In this document: piece by piece, positions 48,915 to 58,797 of the stretch
Position numbering within the stretch: the first letter of the stretch is position 1
Layout of the letters: each line of letters opens with the position of its first letter
Assembly (NCBI RefSeq): GCF_000147815.2
Contig: NC_015957.1
Span: 2,604,001 to 2,668,000 of the forward strand
Source of the DNA: Streptomyces violaceusniger Tu 4113
GTDB lineage: Bacteria > Actinomycetota > Actinomycetes > Streptomycetales > Streptomycetaceae
DNA: 64,000 bases
Direction of reading: 5' to 3'
Notes under the pieces: model-generated
What the model saw: only the letters and a program-made list of their open reading frames with translations
The model's database searches: none
What the model was told of the DNA's origin: nothing
Position numbers and translations under genes: made by a program

Positions 48915-49987
48915 ACTCACCCGGGAGCACGCCGGCGTCCAGCCCCCCGGCCGACCCCGCGCCGGTACCGGGCGCGGGCGCCACGCTGACGGCCGGTCCG
49001 GTCGGCAAACCGCCGGCCGGCCGCACCGGCACCGATCCGCTGAGCAGGCTGCGGCGCCTGGCCGACCTGCGCAACCTCTCCCTCGTCGGAGTGCTGGCGG
49101 TGCTGATCATCGTCGGCGGCTTCACCAAGCCCGACGAGTTCCTCAGCACCGACAACCTCCAGCTCGTGCTCACCCAGGCGTCCGTCATCGGCGTCGTCAC
49201 CGTCGGCGTGACCTTCGTCATCACCAGCGGCGGCATCGATCTGTCGGTCGGCGCGATGGTCTCCCTCGCCTCGGTGTGGGCCACCACGCTCGCCACCCAG
49301 GACTACGGACTCGGCGGCATCCTGCTGTGCGCGGTCCTGGTGGGGCTCGGCTGCGGACTGGTCAACGGGGTGCTCATCGCGTACGGCGGGATGGTCCCGT
49401 TCATCGCCACCCTCGCGATGCTCGCCTCCGCCCGCGGGCTCGCCCTGCAGATCAGCGACGGCAGGACCCAGGTCGTCACCGTCAACCCGGTCCTGGACCT
49501 CGGGCTCCCGGACTCCTACGTCCTCGGCATACCGCCGCTGGTGATCATCTTCGCCGCCGTGACGGTCCTCGGCTGGCTGGTGCTCAACCGCACGACGTTC
49601 GGCCGGCGCACCGTCGCCATCGGCGGCAACGCGGAGGCGGCCCGGCTCGCGGGCATCGACGTCAAACGGCAGCGGCTGATGCTGTATCTGCTCTCCGGGC
49701 TGTGCTGCGGTGTCGCCGCCTTCATGCTGGTCGTCCTCACCGGCTCCGGCCAGAACACCAACGGCAACCTGTACGAACTCGACGCCATCGCCGCCGCGAT
49801 CATCGGCGGCACGCTGCTCACCGGCGGTCGCGGCACCATCACCGGCTCCGTCCTCGGCGTCCTCGTCTTCACCACCATCACCAATCTGTTCGCCCTGAAC
49901 AACCTTCAGAGCGATGTCCAGCAGATCGCCAAGGGCGCGATCATCGTCGCCGCCGTCCTGGTACAGAAGGGTCGTTCGACGCCATGA
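48911..49987 (+). CDS. Sugar ABC transporter permease
   Basis: 358 residues from GTG 48911. After a hydrophilic, proline-rich N-terminus of about 50 residues there are eight or more membrane helices. The family signature GGIDLSVGAMVSLASV, GGMVPFIATLAMLASARGLA, NRTTFGRRTVAIGGNAEAAR and LAGIDVKRQRLMLYLLSGL identifies the branched-permease group of RbsC/XylH type. It forms the channel as a homodimer. It is coupled to both neighbours by 4-base overlaps. Confidence 0.95.
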   Translation: MNSPGSTPASSPPADPAPVPGAGATLTAGPVGKPPAGRTGTDPLSRLRRLADLRNLSLVGVLAVLIIVGGFTKPDEFLSTDNLQLVLTQASVIGVVTVGVTFVITSGGIDLSVGAMVSLASVWATTLATQDYGLGGILLCAVLVGLGCGLVNGVLIAYGGMVPFIATLAMLASARGLALQISDGRTQVVTVNPVLDLGLPDSYVLGIPPLVIIFAAVTVLGWLVLNRTTFGRRTVAIGGNAEAARLAGIDVKRQRLMLYLLSGLCCGVAAFMLVVLTGSGQNTNGNLYELDAIAAAIIGGTLLTGGRGTITGSVLGVLVFTTITNLFALNNLQSDVQQIAKGAIIVAAVLVQKGRSTP

Positions 49988-51039
49988 GGTACCCCGAGAG
50001 CTCCTCCCCCACCAGTCGCAGAAACCTGCTCCTGGGCACCGCCGCGGCGGGCGCGCTGTTCGCCGCCGGGTGCACCAGCAACGAGAACAACGACAGCGGC
50101 GAGAACAGCAAGCAGGCCGCGAACACCGCCAATGACAAGCCCGGTAAGGCGGTCACCATCGGCTTCGCCGGGCCCCAGGCCGACCACGGCTGGCTCAACG
50201 CCATCAACCAGCAGGCCAAGCGGCGCGCCAAGGAGTACAAGGACGTCACGCTGGAGATCACCGAGGGCTCCAACGACACCGCCCAGCAGATCGGGCAGAT
50301 CGAGACCCTCATCAACAAGAAGGTCGACGTCCTGGTCATCCTGCCGGCCGACGGCAAGGCGCTGACCCAGGTCGGGCTCAAGGCGATGCGGGCGGGCATC
50401 CCGGTCGTCAACCTCGACCGCGTCTTCGCCTCCCCGCAGGCGTACCGCTGCTGGATCGGCGGCGACAACTACGGCATGGGCCTCAACGCCGGGCGCTACA
50501 TCGGCGAGCAGCTCAAGGGCAAGAAGAACGCCAAGGTCATCGAGTTGGCCGGGATCGACAACCTGGAGCTGACCCGGCAGCGCACCGCGGGCTTCGACGA
50601 CGCCCTGAAGAACTACCCGAACATCAAGAAGGTCGGCCGCCAGGCCGCCGAGTTCACCGTCGAGTCGGGTCAGTCGAAGATGGCCCAGCTCCTCCAGGCC
50701 CACTCCGACTTCGACGCCCTGTGGAACCACGACGACGACCAGGGCGTCGGCGCCGAGCGCGCCATCAAGCAGGCCGGGCGCGATGACTTCCTCATGGTCG
50801 GCGGCGCGGGCGCCAAGCACGCCATGGACGCCATCAAGGCCGGCAACACCGTGCTGAAGGCCACCGTGCTCTACCCGCCGACCATGGCCGCCTCCGCCAT
50901 CGACCTCGCCCGCGCGCTCGGCCAGGGCAAGGGCGTCGGCGGCCTCGCGGAGCTGGAGATCCCGGCCTCCCTCACGCTCTACTCCGCCGTCGTCACCAAG
51001 GACAACGTGGACGAATACCTCCCCACGGGATTCAGCTGA
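49984..51039 (+). CDS. Sugar ABC transporter substrate-binding lipoprotein
   Basis: 351 residues. The N-terminus SRRNLLLGTAAAGALFAAGC combines a twin-arginine-like motif with a lipobox, so Cys30 is the lipid-anchored first residue of the mature protein. The periplasmic-binding-protein I fold (RbsB group) follows: GKAVTIGFAGPQADHGWLNA, KKVDVLVILPADGKALTQV, VVNLDRVFASPQAYRCWIGG. The pocket Asp/Arg pattern fits a pyranose, but the exact sugar is not evident. ATG 49984 overlaps the permease stop. Confidence 0.95.
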   Translation: MRYPESSSPTSRRNLLLGTAAAGALFAAGCTSNENNDSGENSKQAANTANDKPGKAVTIGFAGPQADHGWLNAINQQAKRRAKEYKDVTLEITEGSNDTAQQIGQIETLINKKVDVLVILPADGKALTQVGLKAMRAGIPVVNLDRVFASPQAYRCWIGGDNYGMGLNAGRYIGEQLKGKKNAKVIELAGIDNLELTRQRTAGFDDALKNYPNIKKVGRQAAEFTVESGQSKMAQLLQAHSDFDALWNHDDDQGVGAERAIKQAGRDDFLMVGGAGAKHAMDAIKAGNTVLKATVLYPPTMAASAIDLARALGQGKGVGGLAELEIPASLTLYSAVVTKDNVDEYLPTGFS

Positions 51040-51099
51040 GCCCGATAGAGGGCCAGACCCCCCACCTCGCGTCGGTTTGCGATCGTCAGAAGGAGTCCC

Positions 51100-52290
51100 A
51101 TGGAAAGTCCTGAAGCGAAGACGCTCGGCGTCGGCATGGTCGGTTACGCCTTCATGGGCGCCGCACACTCCCAGGGCTGGCGTACCGTCGGCCGTGTCTT
51201 CGACCTGCCCGCGCGCCCCGTGATGTCCGCCATCTGCGGGCGCGACGCGGACGCCGTACGGAGGGCCGCGGACCGGCACGGCTGGGCCGCGGCCGAGACC
51301 GACTGGCGGTCGATGATCGCCCGGGACGATGTGCAGTTGGTCGACGTCTGCACCCCCGGCGACAGCCATGCCGAGATCGCCATCGCGGCCCTGGAGGCGG
51401 GCAAGCACGTGCTGTGCGAGAAGCCGCTCGCCAACTCCGTGACCGAGGCGCAGGCCATGGTGGAGGCGGCGCGGCGGGCAAGGGAGCGCGGACAGGTGGC
51501 GATGGTGGGCTTCAACTACCGTCGCGCGCCCGCGATCGCCTACGCCCGCCGGATGGTGGAGCGGGGGCGGCTCGGCGTGCTGCGGCACGTACGGGTCACC
51601 TATCTGCAGGACTGGATCGTCGACCCGGAGTTCCCCCTGGTGTGGCGGCTGCGGCGGGAGTACGCGGGCTCCGGCGCGCTCGGTGACCTGGGCTCGCACA
51701 TCGTCGACCTGGCGCAGTATCTGGCGGGGGAGCGGCTGATCGGCGTCTCGGCGCTCACCGAGACGTTCATCCGGGAGCGGCCGCTGCCGGCCGGTGCGGT
51801 GGCGGGGCTCGGCGGCTCCGGGGCGGGCGGGGCGGCGCGCGGACCGGTCACGGTCGATGACGCGGCGCTGTTCACCGGGCGGTTCGGCTCCGGTGCGGTG
51901 GCGTCGTTCGAGGCCAGCCGCTTCGCCGCGGGCCGTAAGAACTCGCTCAGGATCGAGCTCAACGGCGATCACGGCTCGCTCGCCTTCGATCTGGAACGGC
52001 TCAATGAGCTGTCCTTCCACGATCACACCGAGCCCGCCGCCGACTCCGGCTTCCGCCGGATCCTGGTGACCGAGCCCGAGCACCCCTACCTGGACGCGTG
52101 GTGGCCGCCGGGCCACGCCCTCGGCTACGAGCACACCTTCGTCCACCAGGCGCGGGACATGGTGCTCGCGGTCGCCGAGGGGACCGGACCCGAGCCGTCC
52201 TTCGAGGACGGGCTGCAGGTGCAGCGGGTGCTCGCGGCCGTCGAGGAGAGCGCGGAGAAGAACTGCGTCTACACCCCCGTACCCGTCTGA
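51100..52290 (+). CDS. Gfo/Idh/MocA-family sugar dehydrogenase
   Basis: 396 residues. The Rossmann motif [18 protein letters not shown] is at 10-27, the catalytic lysine is Lys108 in CEKPLAN, and the second-domain motif is [23 protein letters not shown] lies 4 bases before ATG 51100. It oxidises or reduces a sugar carbon, often C3, with NAD(P). A glycine-rich insert ([15 protein letters not shown]) near residue 235 is a local low-complexity growth. It lies 60 bp after the binding-protein gene and is probably in the same operon, so it acts on the imported sugar. Confidence 0.93.
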   Translation: MESPEAKTLGVGMVGYAFMGAAHSQGWRTVGRVFDLPARPVMSAICGRDADAVRRAADRHGWAAAETDWRSMIARDDVQLVDVCTPGDSHAEIAIAALEAGKHVLCEKPLANSVTEAQAMVEAARRARERGQVAMVGFNYRRAPAIAYARRMVERGRLGVLRHVRVTYLQDWIVDPEFPLVWRLRREYAGSGALGDLGSHIVDLAQYLAGERLIGVSALTETFIRERPLPAGAVAGLGGSGAGGAARGPVTVDDAALFTGRFGSGAVASFEASRFAAGRKNSLRIELNGDHGSLAFDLERLNELSFHDHTEPAADSGFRRILVTEPEHPYLDAWWPPGHALGYEHTFVHQARDMVLAVAEGTGPEPSFEDGLQVQRVLAAVEESAEKNCVYTPVPV

Positions 52291-52304
52291 GAAAGGAGGC
52301 CGGA

Positions 52305-53312
52305 ATGTCCAGACCCTTCACGCTCTTCACCGGCCAGTGGGCCGACCTTCCCCTGGAGGAGGTCTGCCGGCTGGCCCGCGACTTCGGCTACGACGGCCTG
52401 GAACTCGCCTGCTGGGGCGACCACTTCGAGGTGGACCGGGCGCTCGGCGAGCCCGGCTATCTGGATGGGCGCCACAGTCTGCTGGAGAAGTACGGCCTGA
52501 AGTGCTTCGCCGTCTCCAACCATCTGGTCGGCCAGGCCGTGTGCGACTCGCCCATCGACGAGCGCCACCAGGCCATCCTGCCCGCCCGGATCTGGGGTGA
52601 CGGCGAGGCCGAGGGCGTCCGGCGGCGGGCCGCCGCCGAGATGGCCGACACCGCCCGCGCCGCGGCCGCCTTCGGGGTCCGCACCGTCATCGGCTTCACC
52701 GGCTCCTCCATCTGGCATCTGGTGGCGATGTTCCCGCCGGTGGTGCCGGGGATGATCGAACGGGGCTACGAGGACTTCGCCGAGCGCTGGAACCCGATCC
52801 TCGACGTCTTCGACGCCGAGGGCGTGCGCTTCGCCCACGAGGTGCACCCCAGCGAGATCGCCTACGACTACTGGACCACCCACCAGGCCCTGGAGGTGCT
52901 CGGCCACCGCCCCGCCTTCGGGCTCAACTTCGACCCCAGCCACTTCGTCTGGCAGGACCTGGACCCCGTCGGCTTCCTGTGGGACTTCCGGGACCGGATC
53001 TACCACGTCGACTGCAAGGAGGCCCGGAAGCGGCTGGACGGCCGCAACGGCCGCCTCGGCTCCCATCTGCCCTGGGGCGATCCCCGCCGCGGCTGGGACT
53101 TCGTCTCGGCGGGCCACGGCGATGTGCCGTGGGAGGACGTGTTCCGGATGCTGCGCTCGATCGGATACGACGGTCCGGTGTCGGTCGAGTGGGAGGACGC
53201 CGGGATGGACCGGCTCACCGGCGCCCCGGAGGCGCTGGCCCGGCTGAAGCACTTCGACTTCGACCCGCCGACGGCGTCGTTCGACGCGGCCTTCGGAGGC
53301 GGCGAGAAGTAG
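52305..53312 (+). CDS. Sugar phosphate isomerase/epimerase (AP endonuclease family 2 fold)
   Basis: 335 residues. TIM-barrel metal enzyme of the IolE/xylose-isomerase-like group: [77 protein letters not shown] and [15 protein letters not shown] hold the acidic and histidine metal ligands. AAAGGAGG lies 5 bases before ATG 52305, an ideal site, 14 bases after the previous stop. It pairs with the dehydrogenase in many sugar loci, isomerising or eliminating the oxidised (keto) sugar. Confidence 0.92.
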   Translation: MSRPFTLFTGQWADLPLEEVCRLARDFGYDGLELACWGDHFEVDRALGEPGYLDGRHSLLEKYGLKCFAVSNHLVGQAVCDSPIDERHQAILPARIWGDGEAEGVRRRAAAEMADTARAAAAFGVRTVIGFTGSSIWHLVAMFPPVVPGMIERGYEDFAERWNPILDVFDAEGVRFAHEVHPSEIAYDYWTTHQALEVLGHRPAFGLNFDPSHFVWQDLDPVGFLWDFRDRIYHVDCKEARKRLDGRNGRLGSHLPWGDPRRGWDFVSAGHGDVPWEDVFRMLRSIGYDGPVSVEWEDAGMDRLTGAPEALARLKHFDFDPPTASFDAAFGGGEK

Positions 53313-53448
53313 CCCGGCCCGTCCGGCGATCGAGGACCCGCCCCAAGGGGGGCCCTGGGTGGGGGACCGCACACCGCGCCCCCACCCAGCTTTGTCCTGC
53401 CCGTGGATGAAGCAGGGCCTACTTTGCGTCAAAGGGGTTTCCGAACCG

Positions 53449-53468
53449 GACAAACACCGCTACGGTCC
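53449..53468 (+). promoter_or_regulatory. Promoter-like motif GACAA-N6-CTACG before the sugar dehydrogenase gene
   Basis: GACAAACACCGCTACGGTCC, matching the ROK upstream motif at 45713-45734 in the two fixed words and their spacing. The gap 53313-53598 otherwise holds no gene. Confidence 0.4.
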
Positions 53469-53598
53469 TTGAGATGTACCGGTCACATAGGGGCCCCTCG
53501 CCCCGGACCGGTCATCCCGGCGCGACGGCGCGCGCCTGTGCCAGTCACGGCGGCCTGACGGCCCGCCCGTACACCCCCTCTTTCCACGGAGGATCAGC

Positions 53599-56040
53599 GT
53601 GCACAGGAAAAGGCTTCGACTGCGCGGACCCCTCGCGCTCGTCACGAGCGCCCTGCTCGTCGGCGCGGGGCTCGCGCTCACCGCTCCGCCGGCGGGCGCG
53701 GATCAACCGGCCCCGGCCGCCGAGGAGTTCCAGCAGGTCACCCTCGCCAAGGGCGAGCCCGAGATGGGCGAGCCGATGACCCTGGCGGTGCTGCCCGACC
53801 GTTCGGTGCTGCACACCTCCCGCGACGGCACCCTGCGGCTGACGGACGCGGGCGGCAACACCACGGTCGCGGGGAAGATCCCGGTCTACACCCACGACGA
53901 GGAAGGGCTCCAGGGCGTCGGCGTCGACCCGGGGTTCAGCGACAACCGCGCCATCTACCTGTACTACGCCCCGCCGCTGGACACCCCCGCCGGCGACGCG
54001 CCCGACAACGGCACCCCGGCGGACTTCGCCAAGTTCGACGGCCTCAACCGGCTGTCCCGCTTCGTGCTGAAGACCGACGGCACCCTCGACCTGGCCAGCG
54101 AGAAGAAGGTGCTGGAGATCCCCACCTCCCGCGGCACCTGCTGCCACGTCGGCGGTGACATCGACTTCGACGCACAGGGCAACCTGTACCTGTCCACCGG
54201 CGACGACACCAACCCGTTCGCCTCCGACGGCTACTCGCCCATCGACGAGCGGTCCGACCGCAACCCGGCCTACGACGCCCAGCGCTCGGCCGCCAACACC
54301 AACGACCTGCGCGGCAAGATCCTGCGCATCAAGGTCGCCGACGACGGCTCGTACACCGTCCCGGACGGCAACCTCTTCGCGCCGGGCACCGACAAGACCC
54401 GGCCCGAGATCTACGCGATGGGCTTCCGCAACCCCTTCCGGCTGAGCGTCGACAAGCCCACCGGCACCGTCTACGTCGGCGACTACGGACCGGACGCGGG
54501 CGCCGCCGACCCGAAGCGCGGCCCCGGCGGGCAGGTGGAGTTCGCCCGGGTCACCAAGGCGGGCAACTTCGGCTGGCCGTACTGCACCGGCAAGAACGAC
54601 GCCTACGTCGACTACGACTTCGCCACCGGCGCCTCCGGCTCCGCCTTCGACTGCGCCGCCCCGAAGAACGCCTCCCCGCACAACACCGGCCTCACCGACC
54701 TGCCGCCCGCCCAGGAGGCGTGGATCCCCTACGACGGCGCCTCGGTGCCCGAGTTCGGCGACGGCTCGGAATCCCCGATGGGCGGCCCGGTCTACCGCTA
54801 CGACGCCTCGCTGGACTCCCCGGTGAAGTTCCCCGAGAGCTACGACGGGAACTTCTTCGCGGGCGAGTTCGGCCGCCGCTGGATCAAGCGGATCGAGCAG
54901 GGCACCGACGGCACCGTCCAGAAGATCAACGACTTCCCGTGGGCCGGCACCCAGGTGATGGACATGGCCTTCGGCCCGGACGGCGCCCTGTACGTCCTGG
55001 ACTACGGCACCGGCTACTTCAACGGCGACGAGAACTCCGCCCTGTACCGGATCGAGAACGCCACCGGCGGCCACGCCCCCATCGTGGAGGCGAGCGCCTC
55101 GGTGACCAGCGGCCAGGCCCCGCTGACCACCGAGTTCACCGCCAAGGCCACCGACGCCGACGGCGACCAGCTCAGCTACGCGTGGGACTTCGGTGACGGC
55201 GCCACCTCCACCGAGCAGAACCCCTCCCACACCTACGACAAGAACGGCACCTACACCGCGACGGTGACCGCCACCGACGCCGGCGGGCTCACCGCCACCG
55301 CCGGCGCACACGTCACCGTCGGCAACACCGCACCGAAGGTGACCCTGGAACTGCCCGGTGACGGCCAGTTGTTCACCTTCGGCGACAAGGTGCCGTTCAA
55401 GGTGACCGTGACCGACCCCGAGGACGGAACGGTCGACTGCTCCAAGGTGAAGGTCACCCACATCCTCGGCCACGACAGCCACGGCCACCCGGTCACCTCG
55501 GCCAACGGCTGCGAGGGCACCCTCCAGACGTCCGCCGACAGCGAGCACGACCCCAACGCCAACGTCTTCGGGGTCTTCGACGCCGAGTACACCGACCAGG
55601 GCGGGGGCGGCCAGCCGCCGCTGACCACCCACGACCAGAACATCACTCAGCCCAAGCACCGGCAGGCCGAGCACTACGGCGACTCGCAGGGCGTCGACGT
55701 GATCAACCACACCCCGGCCAACGGCGGCAAGACGGTCGGCAACATCGAAAACGGGGACTGGATCGCCTTCACCCCCTACCTGCTCGCCAATGCCAAGGAC
55801 CTCACCGCGCGCGTCTCCTCCGCGGGCGCCGGCGGCACGCTGGAGGTCCGCGCCGGATCCCCGACCGGCACGCTGCTCGGCAGCGCCACCGTGCCGGTGA
55901 CCGGCGACTGGGAGACCTTCCAGGACGTCACGACGCCACTGCGGAACCCGCCGGCCGAGACCACCAAGCTCTACCTGGTGTTCACTGGCGGCGCGGGAGC
56001 GCTCTTCGACGTGGACGACTTCACCATCGGCACCGGCTGA
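53599..56040 (+). CDS. Secreted PQQ-type glucose/sorbosone dehydrogenase with PKD and carbohydrate-binding domains
   Basis: 813 residues. Signal peptide about 1-34 (LALVTSALLVGAGLALTAPP). The beta-propeller dehydrogenase domain (about 45-495) has DEEGLQGVGVDPGFSDNRAI, CCHVGGDIDFDAQGNLYLST, GKILRIKVADDG and EIYAMGFRNPFRLSVD. A PKD domain follows (about 500-575: LSYAWDFGDGATSTEQNPSH). The C-terminal about 130 residues look like a CBM6-type carbohydrate-binding module (RQAEHYGDSQGVDV, LYLVFTGGAGALFDVDDF). It oxidises sugars outside the cell. GGAGG lies 6 bases before GTG 53599. Confidence 0.93.
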   Translation: MHRKRLRLRGPLALVTSALLVGAGLALTAPPAGADQPAPAAEEFQQVTLAKGEPEMGEPMTLAVLPDRSVLHTSRDGTLRLTDAGGNTTVAGKIPVYTHDEEGLQGVGVDPGFSDNRAIYLYYAPPLDTPAGDAPDNGTPADFAKFDGLNRLSRFVLKTDGTLDLASEKKVLEIPTSRGTCCHVGGDIDFDAQGNLYLSTGDDTNPFASDGYSPIDERSDRNPAYDAQRSAANTNDLRGKILRIKVADDGSYTVPDGNLFAPGTDKTRPEIYAMGFRNPFRLSVDKPTGTVYVGDYGPDAGAADPKRGPGGQVEFARVTKAGNFGWPYCTGKNDAYVDYDFATGASGSAFDCAAPKNASPHNTGLTDLPPAQEAWIPYDGASVPEFGDGSESPMGGPVYRYDASLDSPVKFPESYDGNFFAGEFGRRWIKRIEQGTDGTVQKINDFPWAGTQVMDMAFGPDGALYVLDYGTGYFNGDENSALYRIENATGGHAPIVEASASVTSGQAPLTTEFTAKATDADGDQLSYAWDFGDGATSTEQNPSHTYDKNGTYTATVTATDAGGLTATAGAHVTVGNTAPKVTLELPGDGQLFTFGDKVPFKVTVTDPEDGTVDCSKVKVTHILGHDSHGHPVTSANGCEGTLQTSADSEHDPNANVFGVFDAEYTDQGGGGQPPLTTHDQNITQPKHRQAEHYGDSQGVDVINHTPANGGKTVGNIENGDWIAFTPYLLANAKDLTARVSSAGAGGTLEVRAGSPTGTLLGSATVPVTGDWETFQDVTTPLRNPPAETTKLYLVFTGGAGALFDVDDFTIGTG

Positions 56041-56108
56041 CGACCGGCGCCGGGGGCGGCTCGGGCCGCCCCCGGCCCCGGGGTCCGGGAACAAGGAGCC
56101 CGACGCTT

Positions 56109-57614
56109 ATGGACTCGCACCTTTCCCCCACACCGTCCGGACCGCCCGGACCGAGACGGCGTTTCCCCCTCCCGCGCGCTTCCCGCGCCTCCTGCACGAC
56201 GCGTGCGACGCGTACGACCCGTGCAACTCGTACGGCCCGTACGACGCGTACTCCCCGGGCCACCGGGCGGCTCGCGGTCGTGGCGGCCGCACTCCTGCTC
56301 GCCGCCATGGCCCTCCCCGCGGCGTCCGCCGCACCCGCCACGTCCTCGCCCGCGGCCGACGACGACCGCGTCCTGGTCTTCTCCAAGACCGCGGGCTTCC
56401 GCCACGACTCCATCCCCGACGGCATCGCCGCGATCCAGGACCTCGGCGCCCAGGGCGGCTTCGCCGTCGACGCCACCGAGGACGCGGCCGCCTTCAGCCC
56501 CGGCAACCTCGCCCGCTACGACGCGGTGGTGTTCCTCTCCACCACCGGCGATGTCCTCGACGCCACCCAGCAGTCCGCCTTCGAGGGCTACATCCAGGCC
56601 GGCGGCGGCTACGTCGGTGTGCACGCCGCCGCCGACACCGAGTACGACTGGGCGTTCTACGGCGGCCTGGCCGGCGCGTACTTCCAGTCCCACCCCGCCA
56701 TCCAGCCCGCCACCGTGGACGTCGAGGACCGCGCCCACCCCGCCACCGCGCACCTGGGCGCCACCTGGGACCGCACCGACGAGTGGTACAACTACCGCAC
56801 CAACCCCCGCGAGCGGGCCCATGTCCTCGCCACCCTCGACGAGTCCTCGTACCAGGGCGGCTCGATGGGCGAGGACCACCCGATCGCCTGGTGCCAGGAG
56901 TACCAGGGCGGCCGCGCCTTCTACACCGGCTTCGGTCACACCAAGGAGTCCTACACCGACCCCGCCTTCCGGCAGCACCTGCTCGGCGGCATCCGCTACG
57001 CCACCGGCGCAGCGCACGCCGACTGCCGCCCCGAACAGGGCTACCAGAGCCTGTTCGACGGCAGCTCCACGGCGGGCTGGAAGCAGGCGGGCCCCGGCGC
57101 GTTCACCCTCGATCCGGCCGCCGGGACCCTGACCTCCACCGGCGGCATGGGCATGCTCTGGTACGAGGCGCGCGAGCTGCACGCGTACTCGCTCAAGCTG
57201 GACTGGAAGGTCGCCGGCGACGACAACTCCGGCGTCTTCGTGGGCTTCCCGCCCTCCGACGACCCCTGGTCGGCGGTCGACAACGGCTACGAGGTGCAGA
57301 TCGACGCCACGGATACCCCCGATCACACCACCGGCTCGGTCTACGGCTTCCAGTCCGCCGACCTCGCCAAGCGGGACGCGGCGCTGAACCCGCCGGGGGA
57401 GTGGAACACCTACGAGATCCGGGTCGAGGGCGAACGGCTGCGGATCTGGCTGAACGGCGTGCAGATCAACGACTTCACCAACCCCGACCCGGCGCGCAGC
57501 CTGCTCCAGGGCTACGTCGGCATCCAGAACCACGGGGACGGCGACGAGGTCTCCTTCCGCAACATCCGCGTCAAGGACCTGCCGGTGAGGGGCGGCGGCC
57601 ACCACCACCGCTAG
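56109..57614 (+). CDS. Secreted ThuA-like protein fused to 3-keto-disaccharide hydrolase-type (DUF1080) domain
   Basis: 501 residues. An unusually long, Arg/Thr-rich leader (TRATRTTRATRTARTTRT; DNA is a CGTACG-rich repeat at 56205-56256) precedes the hydrophobic signal core VVAAALLLAAMALPAASA. The ThuA domain (about 85-300) has VLVFSKTAGFRHDSIPDGI, GGYVGVHAAADTEYDW and HPIAWCQEYQGGRAFYTG. The DUF1080/laminin-like domain (about 310-495) has SLFDGSSTAGWKQ, SGVFVGFPPSDDPW and INDFTNPDP. Members with this domain cleave 3-keto-disaccharides. Its position after a sugar oxidase fits outside-the-cell oxidation then cleavage. Confidence 0.9.
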   Translation: MDSHLSPTPSGPPGPRRRFPLPRASRASCTTRATRTTRATRTARTTRTPRATGRLAVVAAALLLAAMALPAASAAPATSSPAADDDRVLVFSKTAGFRHDSIPDGIAAIQDLGAQGGFAVDATEDAAAFSPGNLARYDAVVFLSTTGDVLDATQQSAFEGYIQAGGGYVGVHAAADTEYDWAFYGGLAGAYFQSHPAIQPATVDVEDRAHPATAHLGATWDRTDEWYNYRTNPRERAHVLATLDESSYQGGSMGEDHPIAWCQEYQGGRAFYTGFGHTKESYTDPAFRQHLLGGIRYATGAAHADCRPEQGYQSLFDGSSTAGWKQAGPGAFTLDPAAGTLTSTGGMGMLWYEARELHAYSLKLDWKVAGDDNSGVFVGFPPSDDPWSAVDNGYEVQIDATDTPDHTTGSVYGFQSADLAKRDAALNPPGEWNTYEIRVEGERLRIWLNGVQINDFTNPDPARSLLQGYVGIQNHGDGDEVSFRNIRVKDLPVRGGGHHHR

Positions 57615-58069
57615 GCGCGGCCCCGATTCGCCGTCCCGACGGCCCGAGGGGAGCCGTGGGGGCGGCGTGGCGGCGGGCAGGAGTACGCCGCCTCCTTCCC
57701 GCCGCCACCTCGACCACCCACCCGGGGGCAGGACACCGGGGCCCACCCGCCCCGGCTCCGGCTCTCGGGCTGGGCTCTGCCCGGGCTGCCCGTCCCGGTC
57801 CCGGCCACCCCGGGACTCCGGGCCGGGGCCCGGGCCCGGTGGACCGCGACTTCGCCGGGAGCCGGACGAGGACTCCGCGCCCTGGCCTTGTCCGGGCCCG
57901 GGGCCACCCCGGGGCAGGGGCCCCGGCCCCAGGAAGCGGGGCGACCTCGGCCGCCCCCGCTCGACCGCGAGACCTGTCCGACCGCACGCGCCGTTCGACG
58001 CAAGGCCCGCCCGACCGTGCCACCCGCACGGACGGACCGAGGAGCCGACGGGGACCGACCCCGCCGGAC

Positions 58070-58690
58070 CGACCCCGACCCACCCGACCCCGGCCGGACC
58101 GACCCCGCCGGACCGACCCCGACCCACCCGACCCCGCCGGACCGACCCCGCCGGACCGACCCCGCCGGACCGACCCCGCCGGACCGACCCCGCCGGACCG
58201 ACCCCGACCCACCCGACGCCGCCGGACCGACCCCGCCGGACCGACCCCGCCGGACCGACCCCGACCCACCCGACGCCGCCGGACCGACCCCGCCGGACCG
58301 ACCCCGACCCACCCGACCCCGCCGGACCGACCCCGCCGGACCGACCCCGACCCACCCGACGCCGCCGGACCGACCCCGCCGGACCGACCCCGACCCACCC
58401 GACGCCGCCGGACCGACCCCGCCGGACCGACCCCGACCCACCCGACGCCGCCGGACCGACCCCGCCGGACCGACCCCGACCCACCCGACGCCGCCGGACC
58501 GACCCCGCCGGACCGACCCCGACCCACCCGACGCCGCCGGACCGACCCCGCCGGACCGACCCCGACCCACCCGACGCCGCCGGACCGACCCCGCCGGACC
58601 GACCCCGACCCACCCGACCCCGTCGGACCGACCCCGTCGGACCGACCCCGCCGGACCGACCCCGACCCACCCGACCCCGACCCCCGACAC
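58070..58690. repeat. Tandem array of a 43-bp unit (about ten copies) in a 1.18-kb gene-free gap
   Basis: GACCCACCCGACGCCGCCGG starts the unit; starts at 58263, 58306, 58349, 58392, 58435, 58478, 58521, 58564 and 58607 are exactly 43 bases apart, with irregular copies on both sides (58077, 58121, 58206, 58664). Each unit holds two copies of a 14-15 bp word CCGCCGGACCGACC. Because 43 is not a multiple of 3, all frames cycle and long proline/arginine-rich open frames arise on both strands; they are not genes. The rest of the gap (57615-58069, 58691-58797) shows no gene. The promoter of the next operon must lie here. Confidence 0.9.
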
Positions 58691-58797
58691 CCGTACGACA
58701 CGACCGAACCGGCGCCGACCACCTGCCGCCGCCGCGAACGCGGATCCGCGGCGCCCCGAACCACATGCGCAACCCACGCCCACCCGGGAGGCAGCCA

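Noticed and set aside
53545..56094. Long minus-strand open frame opposite the sugar dehydrogenase
   Set aside because: Val/Gly-rich shadow of the real gene with no start context or domains.
58070..58690. CRISPR array
   Set aside because: Units are contiguous with no unique spacers and no cas genes are nearby.
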